This document shows, in pieces, positions 13,298 to 17,590 of a stretch of 17,590 bases of DNA. The stretch is from contig JAQTTF010000013.1 of the NCBI GenBank assembly GCA_028710915.1, positions 1 to 17,590 on the forward strand, in the 5' to 3' direction. The notes under the pieces were generated by a model. It did no database searches and was not told the origin of the DNA. It saw only the letters and a list, made by a program, of their open reading frames with translations. The DNA is from Minisyncoccota bacterium. GTDB lineage: Bacteria; Patescibacteriota; Minisyncoccia; Phycocordibacterales; JAQTLZ01. Numbering within the stretch: the first letter of the stretch is position 1; each line of letters opens with the position of its first letter. The position numbers and the translations under genes were made by a program.

Positions 13298-14332
13298 CTA
13301 TTCTTTATCCTCTTCCGCCATTTTTATCGAGACAGGATTCATCATGAGATAATTCTCATCCGCGAGATTTTTTGTGATTTCTTTGAGAATTGCTCCGGAA
13401 ACTTTTTTGTTTTCTTTGAGGAATTGTCGAGTGGCGTCATATCCTCGGCCGAGTTTTTCTTCGCCGTAGTTGTATGAAGTACCGCTTTTCTTGATGATTC
13501 CCATTTTTTCTCCGAGCGCAATGAGTTCGCCTTCGCGAGAAATTCCTTCGTTGTACATAAGATCGAATTCTGTTTGTTTGAATGGCGCTGCCACTTTATT
13601 CTTCACCACCTTTGCTCGCACGCGTCCGCCGACGATTTCCTCTCCTTTCTTGATCTGTGCGATTCGGCGGATATCAATTCGGACCGATGTGTAGAATTTA
13701 AGTGCTTTTCCTCCCGGGGTTGTCTCAGGATTTCCAAACATCACTCCGATTTGCATTCGGATTTGGTTGATGAAAATCACAATTGTCTTTGAGTGGGCGA
13801 CAATGGCAGTCAATTTGCGGAGCGCTTGCGACATAAGCCGTGCCTGCTTACCGACATGAGACTGTCCCATATCTCCTTCGATCTCATCTTTTGGTGTAAG
13901 TGCCGCTACAGAGTCGATAACAATCACATCTATCTTTCCGCTTCGCACGAGTGACTCCACGATCTCAAGCGCCTGTTCGCCTGTGTCCGGTTGGGAGAGA
14001 AGAAGTTCTTTGATGTTTACACCAAGTCGAGCAGAGTATTGCGGATCCATCGCATGTTCGGCGTCGATGAATGCGCAGATACCGCCTTTCTTTTGCGCTT
14101 CTGCAATGACATGAAGCGAGAGGGTGGTCTTTCCGGATGATTCAGGGCCAAAAATCTCGATGATTCGTCCGCGAGGAAGTCCTCCGATACCAAGTGCAGC
14201 ATCAAGTCCGATAGAGCCGGTAGAAATAGCATCTACGCTCACTTTCGGCCGGTCGCCAAGCTTCATGATCGCCTCATCGCCGAATTTGGTGCGAATTGCG
14301 TCCAGCGTGTCCTCAATATTTACTGCTCCCAT
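13298..14332 (-). CDS. recA: Recombinase RecA
   Basis: RecA forms filaments on single-stranded DNA and carries out strand exchange. With the start chosen here it has 344 residues, normal for the family. Walker A GPESSGKT is at 62-69, the catalytic Glu of FIDAEHAMD at 92, Walker B VIVIDSVAAL at 136-145, and the DNA-binding loop L2 with NQIRMQIGVMFGNPETTPG at 189-207. The C-terminal domain ends in an acidic tail (AEEDKE). The ATG at 14332 is preferred because AAAGGAGG lies 8 nt upstream (14348-14341) and the protein then begins MGAVNIED. An in-frame ATG at 14371 would add 13 lysine-rich residues but has no binding site. An extended -10 promoter lies at 14415-14423. The small membrane-protein gene follows after 8 nt. 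Confidence 0.97.
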   Translation of the reverse strand: MGAVNIEDTLDAIRTKFGDEAIMKLGDRPKVSVDAISTGSIGLDAALGIGGLPRGRIIEIFGPESSGKTTLSLHVIAEAQKKGGICAFIDAEHAMDPQYSARLGVNIKELLLSQPDTGEQALEIVESLVRSGKIDVIVIDSVAALTPKDEIEGDMGQSHVGKQARLMSQALRKLTAIVAHSKTIVIFINQIRMQIGVMFGNPETTPGGKALKFYTSVRIDIRRIAQIKKGEEIVGGRVRAKVVKNKVAAPFKQTEFDLMYNEGISREGELIALGEKMGIIKKSGTSYNYGEEKLGRGYDATRQFLKENKKVSGAILKEITKNLADENYLMMNPVSIKMAEEDKE

Positions 14333-14414
14333 CGTCTTTGCCTCCTTTTTCTCCTTTTTTACGAATCCCATATGTTTGTATGATGCTAATAATTAAAAGC
14401 TTTTTGGTCCCTTT

Positions 14415-14423
14415 ATTCTATCA
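14415..14423 (-). promoter_or_regulatory. Probable recA promoter
   Basis: On the minus strand TGA precedes TAGAAT (14420-14415), an extended -10 box. ATGCCA 18 nt upstream (14444-14439) is a four-of-six -35 box. It lies inside one arm of the inverted repeat at 14423-14444. Predicted start is near 14408, about 76 nt before the recA ATG. Confidence 0.5.
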
Positions 14424-14569
14424 TCCCGTAGTGAAAAATGGCATTATTTGCTCACTATTTTTTCATTAGTAAATAGTATCGATTATTATCTATTGCAAAT
14501 CATGTTTTTTATTAAACCACGATGATAGATCTCGCAAATAGGGAGCGATGCCATTTTCTACTACGGGAT
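14423..14569. repeat. 22-bp imperfect inverted repeat enclosing 103 bp, upstream of recA
   Basis: The left arm (14423-14444) and the reverse complement of the right arm (14548-14569) match at 20 of 22 positions; the arms begin ATCCCGTAGT and end AAAATGGCAT. Inside the arms both sides also carry TATTTGC, offset by a 7-nt insertion on the right. The enclosed DNA is very AT-rich and holds a smaller stem, ACTATTT (14454-14460) with AAATAGT (14471-14477). I see no open reading frame. The right arm touches the stop codon of the Ig-like gene and the left arm overlaps the recA promoter. No target-site duplication is visible. This element accounts for most of the 197-211 nt gap. Confidence 0.75.
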
Positions 14570-14925
14570 CAAACCTGCGGTTTGTAGACTATTTGTAATA
14601 TTTTCTCTGTCGTTTTCTTAAATTGGTCTTCAGCTTGTATTTTTATGATGTTAATTCCCGGAAGGAGCACATGCGTTTCTTTGAAATTTCCTGCTTCATC
14701 AGTGACTATCGGATTATCATCTAAAGATATGCTCGATGCATTCGAAACTGTACCAGAAATAGTGATTGCCTGCGTTCCAACAGTCTCTCCGTCTTGTGGT
14801 GAAGAAATAGTGATTATGGGTCCGCTTACAAGTTTTCTTGATTGATAAGCGGCATACCCGAGAATTCCCGCAAAAAGGAGAATTGTCAGTAACAGTTTTG
14901 TATAGAATCCAATTCCTCGTTGCAT
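14569..14925 (-). CDS. Small membrane-anchored Ig-like domain protein
   Basis: A 118-residue protein with one membrane span at about residues 8-27 (YTKLLLTILLFAGILGYAAY) and a single outer domain at about 36-115. The domain has the bacterial Ig-like pattern of the glucodextranase-B type: ISSPQDGETVGTQAITISGT, then SISLDDNPIVTDEAGNFKET, then LLPGINIIKIQAEDQFKKTT. This is 'SP.dG', 'I.G.v', a turn with a small 'D.N.i', 'd..G.F' and 'pG.N.I.i.A.D'. Such domains usually bind carbohydrate or act as spacers in envelope proteins; which applies here is unknown. Its ATG overlaps the ftsK stop by one base (TAATG), so translation is coupled to ftsK. It ends in UGA. Confidence 0.75.
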   Translation of the reverse strand: MQRGIGFYTKLLLTILLFAGILGYAAYQSRKLVSGPIITISSPQDGETVGTQAITISGTVSNASSISLDDNPIVTDEAGNFKETHVLLPGINIIKIQAEDQFKKTTEKILQIVYKPQV

Positions 14926-17162
14926 TAGAGTAATTCTTTCGAGGGAGTCTCTTCAGTTTCGTTTTCCTCTGGCATTGCCGGTTCGCCTTCTCCTCCCATC
15001 ACTTCTCTTGCCTTTGCTCCTGATCCCGCGCCGATCACTCCATTTTCTTCAAGCATATCGATAAGTCGCGCCGCGCGGGCGTATCCGACGCGCAGTATTC
15101 TCTGGAGGTATGAAGTTGAAGCCTTTCCTGCTTTAAGAACTATTTCTCGGGCTTCTTCATAAAGAGGATCTTCATCAGCTGGATTTTCGTCATCCTCGAG
15201 ATTTGAAGAGAAGGCGACATTTTTTTCGAGCGCTTCAGGTGAGAGATTGATTTCATTCGGCAATTCATCTTTGTATTGATCAACGATAAATTTTACGACA
15301 TTTTTTACTTCATTCTCTGAAATGAAAGGGGATTGCAGTCGGAGCGGTTTGGACATCTCTCCAGAAAGATAAAGAAGGTCTCCGGCGCCGAGAAGTTTTT
15401 CCGCTCCTCCGGTATCGAGAATCGTGCGAGAATCAATTTGGGAAGACACTTGAAGTGCGACTCGAGCTGGAATATTGGCTTTGATGAGTCCTGTGATGAC
15501 GTCTACGCTCGGTCTTTGAGTAGAGAGAATGAGGTGAATTCCCACGGCTCGGCTCATCTGTGCAAGGCGTACGATGCCTGACTCGAGCTCTCTTGGATAG
15601 GTGGTCATAATATCGGCGAGTTCATCGAGGACAATTACAATATATGGCATTGTCTCTGGAATCTTTGCCATCTCATTTTCTTCCACTTTTCCTACTTTGT
15701 GTGCTTCCATTACTTTCTTCAGGGCTGGGGCGAGGATGTTTTTATGATAGGACTCTATATCTCGCACAGATTCGGTTTCGAGAATGTCATATCTTCTATC
15801 CATTTCTTTTGCCGCCCATTTGAGAGAAAGAATTGCTTTCTTCGCTTCAGTGATAACGGGAGTAAGGAGGTGAGGAATTTTATTATAAAGCGTAAGCTCG
15901 ACGCGTTTCGGGTCGATCATGATGAATCGCAGACTCTCGGGAGAATTTCGATAGAGAAGGGAAGTGATGAGAGAATGAATGGCTACTGATTTTCCGGAAC
16001 CGGTTGAGCCGGCGAGAAGGAGGTGCGGCATCTTTCCCAAATTTCCAAAGTGAGCTTTTCCAGAGACGCTCTTGCCGAGGCCGACGAGAAGAGCTTTGTC
16101 AGATGATTGGAATTCTTCTGTGCCGAGGATAGTGCCGAGGCCGACCGTGGTTTTATCGCGGTTCGGTATCTCAATTCCCACGAGTGATTGCCCTGGAATT
16201 GGAGCTTCAATACGAATACTTTTTGCCGCAAGCGAGAGGGCGAGGTCATTTTGAAGCGCTACAATTTTAGAAAGTTTTACTCCTTCGGCTGGTTTCAGCG
16301 AGTATCGCGTGACAGACGGACCGATCGATATCTCATCCATCTCTACCGTAATACCGAAGTTTTGGAGGCATCTCTTTATGATGTTTGCATTCGCCTTGAT
16401 ATCTCCGACTCCGGGCTTTCCCTTATCTTCTTCAAGAAGAGAAAGTGGGGGAGGCGTAAATGGTTTCATACTTATGTATGATTTGTGCGGAGTATCAGCT
16501 TCTTTTCCTTTCTTCGGAACTGCCGGGATATCTCCTGATTTTTCTATTTTGTATACTTTCTCCTCCTTTTCTTCATCTGCCAATTCTTTTGAGAGCTTTA
16601 ATCGAGCTTCGTCTTTTTCGGTGAGTCCGAGAGTGTTCAGTTTGATTTCTTTTTCTTTGGGAACCTTTTTCTTAAAGAGGGAAGCGAACCAAGAAAATTG
16701 GAGCGGAGTATCGAGGATTATGAGAAGTGAAATGATGATTATTACAAAAAGGAGAAACACGCTGGCATAGAAATCAAAAAATTTGAGAAAGGGGGTTGAT
16801 ACGATTTTACCAATAATGCCAGCACGGCCTGGAGCAAGAATATCGAGCACTCCCAGTCCTGCGAAAAAGAAAAACAACGAGCCGATTATTCGCGATAGTA
16901 CGAAATGACCGGTCGCCTTTTTGATTGATGAGAAACCGAGGAGTATAAAGAGAATTGGAATGAGGAAATATCCTATTCCCAAAAGAAAACTGAATAGTTC
17001 GTAAATCGCTTTGCCCACAGGTCCCGCCTTATCAGCTGATGAAAGCAAAAGAAAGATAGAGAGGGCAAGAAATATAAGGCCCAAAACAGTTTGAGTCGTT
17101 TCCTCTTTAAGCCCTCTCCAGAAGAAAAGGGAAGTTGTTTTTCCTTCAATTTTTTTCGCCAT
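14925..17162 (-). CDS. ftsK: DNA translocase FtsK/SpoIIIE
   Basis: A septum-located, ATP-driven DNA pump that moves the chromosome termini into daughter cells. Counting from the ATG at 17162 (745 residues), spans lie at about 26-41, 58-78, 89-109 and 132-152. A short charged linker follows, much shorter than in E. coli FtsK. The motor domain has Walker A GSTGSGKS at 385-392 and Walker B VIVLDELAD around 509-517. The gamma winged-helix domain at about 666-722 contains ASTSYLQRILRVGYARAARL, the part that reads KOPS-type polarity sequences and activates Xer recombination. The frame stays open to a TTG at 17207; ATGs at 17177 and 17174 are also possible. I prefer 17162 because it lies just past an extended -10 box and gives MAKK. 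The Ig-like gene overlaps the stop. Confidence 0.93.
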   Translation of the reverse strand: MAKKIEGKTTSLFFWRGLKEETTQTVLGLIFLALSIFLLLSSADKAGPVGKAIYELFSFLLGIGYFLIPILFILLGFSSIKKATGHFVLSRIIGSLFFFFAGLGVLDILAPGRAGIIGKIVSTPFLKFFDFYASVFLLFVIIIISLLIILDTPLQFSWFASLFKKKVPKEKEIKLNTLGLTEKDEARLKLSKELADEEKEEKVYKIEKSGDIPAVPKKGKEADTPHKSYISMKPFTPPPLSLLEEDKGKPGVGDIKANANIIKRCLQNFGITVEMDEISIGPSVTRYSLKPAEGVKLSKIVALQNDLALSLAAKSIRIEAPIPGQSLVGIEIPNRDKTTVGLGTILGTEEFQSSDKALLVGLGKSVSGKAHFGNLGKMPHLLLAGSTGSGKSVAIHSLITSLLYRNSPESLRFIMIDPKRVELTLYNKIPHLLTPVITEAKKAILSLKWAAKEMDRRYDILETESVRDIESYHKNILAPALKKVMEAHKVGKVEENEMAKIPETMPYIVIVLDELADIMTTYPRELESGIVRLAQMSRAVGIHLILSTQRPSVDVITGLIKANIPARVALQVSSQIDSRTILDTGGAEKLLGAGDLLYLSGEMSKPLRLQSPFISENEVKNVVKFIVDQYKDELPNEINLSPEALEKNVAFSSNLEDDENPADEDPLYEEAREIVLKAGKASTSYLQRILRVGYARAARLIDMLEENGVIGAGSGAKAREVMGGEGEPAMPEENETEETPSKELL

Positions 17163-17172
17163 ACTTTGAATC

Positions 17173-17181
17173 ATCATAACA
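17173..17181 (-). promoter_or_regulatory. Extended -10 box directly before ftsK
   Basis: On the minus strand TGT (17181-17179) precedes TATGAT (17178-17173). The expected start near 17166 is only 4 nt before ATG 17162, so the message would be almost leaderless. No good -35 box is seen. Confidence 0.4.
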
Positions 17182-17226
17182 TATTTTTCTTTTCGAAAAC
17201 GCAGCAAGCTGTAAAAGAGCTTTTTC

Positions 17227-17255
17227 GTTACAATTCAAAAGAAAAGTGTTGTCAA
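17227..17255 (-). promoter_or_regulatory. Second candidate ftsK promoter
   Basis: On the minus strand a perfect TTGACA (17255-17250), a 17-nt spacer, then TGTAAC (17232-17227, four of six). Predicted start near 17220, giving a leader of about 58 nt to ATG 17162. It lies back to back with the plus-strand promoter at 17256-17285. Confidence 0.5.
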
Positions 17256-17285
17256 TTGTTCTTTCTTTTTTGTCCGATATATAAT
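17256..17285 (+). promoter_or_regulatory. Promoter of the right-edge gene, divergent from ftsK
   Basis: TTGTTC (17256-17261), an 18-nt spacer, then a perfect TATAAT (17280-17285). Predicted start near 17292, leaving a leader of about 77 nt. The leader holds a tandem TAAAAGACA repeat (17344-17352 and 17354-17362) just before the ATG. Confidence 0.55.
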
Positions 17286-17368
17286 GGACATATAAGTTTA
17301 CAAAAAAATCTCCCAAAATTATAAAGGACGAAGTAAATCGCTATAAAAGACAGTAAAAGACACGAAAA

Positions 17369-17590
17369 ATGGAAGAAAAAGACACCAATCATCTTAACAC
17401 TGGAGGACAAAATGGTTCATCTAAAAATGATGCAGATCAAGCATTTCCTCATGTTTCTGTCGCAACTCAAGATCAACATTTCCAGTTTCTGTCTCAGAAA
17501 GCTCAAAGACTTTCAACCGCGCTTTATATGCTGACTAACCTATTTGAACATTCTGATCCGCTCCATCAGAGACTCCGAGAGCTCTCACTT
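17369..17590 (+). CDS. Protein of unknown function, N-terminal 74 residues (runs off the window)
   Basis: An open frame from ATG 17369 to the edge of the window, 74 codons with no stop. The first 35 or so residues are polar and probably disordered (MEEKDTNHLNTGGQNG and onward). From about residue 37 a helical region starts: FQFLSQKAQRLSTALYMLTN, then LFEHSDPLHQRLRELSL. The pattern 'KA.RL.TALYM.TN....DPL...LR' looks like a conserved helical core. I have an impression of similar uncharacterised proteins in Parcubacteria, but that is memory and unchecked. No signal peptide and no Shine-Dalgarno. It is read divergently from ftsK from a TATAAT promoter 84 nt upstream. The function is unknown. Confidence 0.65.
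   Translation, partial: MEEKDTNHLNTGGQNGSSKNDADQAFPHVSVATQDQHFQFLSQKAQRLSTALYMLTNLFEHSDPLHQRLRELSL

Noticed and set aside
14360..14385. Possible LexA (SOS) box upstream of recA, around CCCATATGTTTG
   Set aside because: Only one half (GTTTG) resembles the GAAC-N4-GTTC operator; the other half does not match. LexA is often missing in this group.
14423..14569. The inverted repeat as a terminator of the ftsK unit
   Set aside because: The loop would be about 103 nt and no T-tract follows either arm on the minus strand.
16309..16770. Plus-strand frame of 153 codons opposite ftsK
   Set aside because: It is a serine/phenylalanine-rich shadow typical of the strand opposite a charged-residue linker; no start signals.
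1..17590. Hidden mobile element, CRISPR array, tRNA, rRNA or defence cassette
   Set aside because: Reading through gaps and both strands showed no transposase or integrase frame, no regular repeat-spacer pattern and no tRNA-like T-arm outside coding sequence.
1..17590. Alternative genetic code with UGA read as an amino acid
   Set aside because: No recognised protein has an in-frame UGA, and UGA serves as the stop of the Ig-like gene at 14569.

Overview
The window looks like a piece of core chromosome from a Candidate Phyla Radiation (Patescibacteria) bacterium, most likely a Parcubacteria-type lineage. The reasons are compact gene packing, AT-leaning DNA, a short RecO, an S6 protein with extra tails, a short one-knuckle MetRS, an EF-P whose tip loop lacks the usual PGKG/PGRG, and several single-span surface proteins without close relatives. 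UGA is used as a stop (for example at the end of the small Ig-like gene), so this is not a lineage that reads UGA as glycine. The taxonomic call is inference from gene style, not from a marker comparison.

Layout, left to right. Bases 1-1604 hold the 3' part of ileS followed closely by recO. Bases 1611-4912 hold a promoter, a 646-residue membrane-anchored surface protein and glycyl-tRNA synthetase only 8 nt behind it. Bases 4971-5543 hold an orphan gene with a good ribosome binding site and its own terminator. Bases 5580-6848 encode an M16 zinc peptidase. Bases 6858-9389 form a unit of an AI-2E/PerM-type membrane protein plus metG, started by a strong promoter that appears to give a leaderless message. 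Bases 9394-9970 hold a second orphan gene, self-contained with promoter, strong Shine-Dalgarno and terminator. tatD follows, again apparently leaderless. Then comes the classic rpsF-ssb-rpsR cluster, with a structured leader of about 150 nt before rpsF and a perfect bidirectional terminator at 12288-12321.

From 12329 to 17162 genes run on the minus strand: ftsK, a small Ig-like membrane protein overlapping its stop by one base, a 197-nt gap carrying a 22-bp imperfect inverted repeat, recA, a four-span membrane protein and efp. A divergent promoter region separates ftsK from a plus-strand gene that runs off the right edge.

The genes serve housekeeping: three aminoacyl-tRNA synthetases (Ile, Gly, Met), two 30S proteins that form a heterodimer (S6, S18) and EF-P for translation; RecO, SSB and RecA for recombination; FtsK for chromosome segregation; and membrane or surface proteins that may reflect the episymbiotic cell envelope. 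I found no defence system, mobile element, CRISPR array, tRNA or rRNA. The most noteworthy signals are a shared extended -10 promoter type (TGN before TAnnnT) at eight places, apparent leaderless mRNAs, substituted residues in the MetRS methionine pocket, the unusual EF-P loop, the structured rpsF leader and the inverted repeat upstream of recA.
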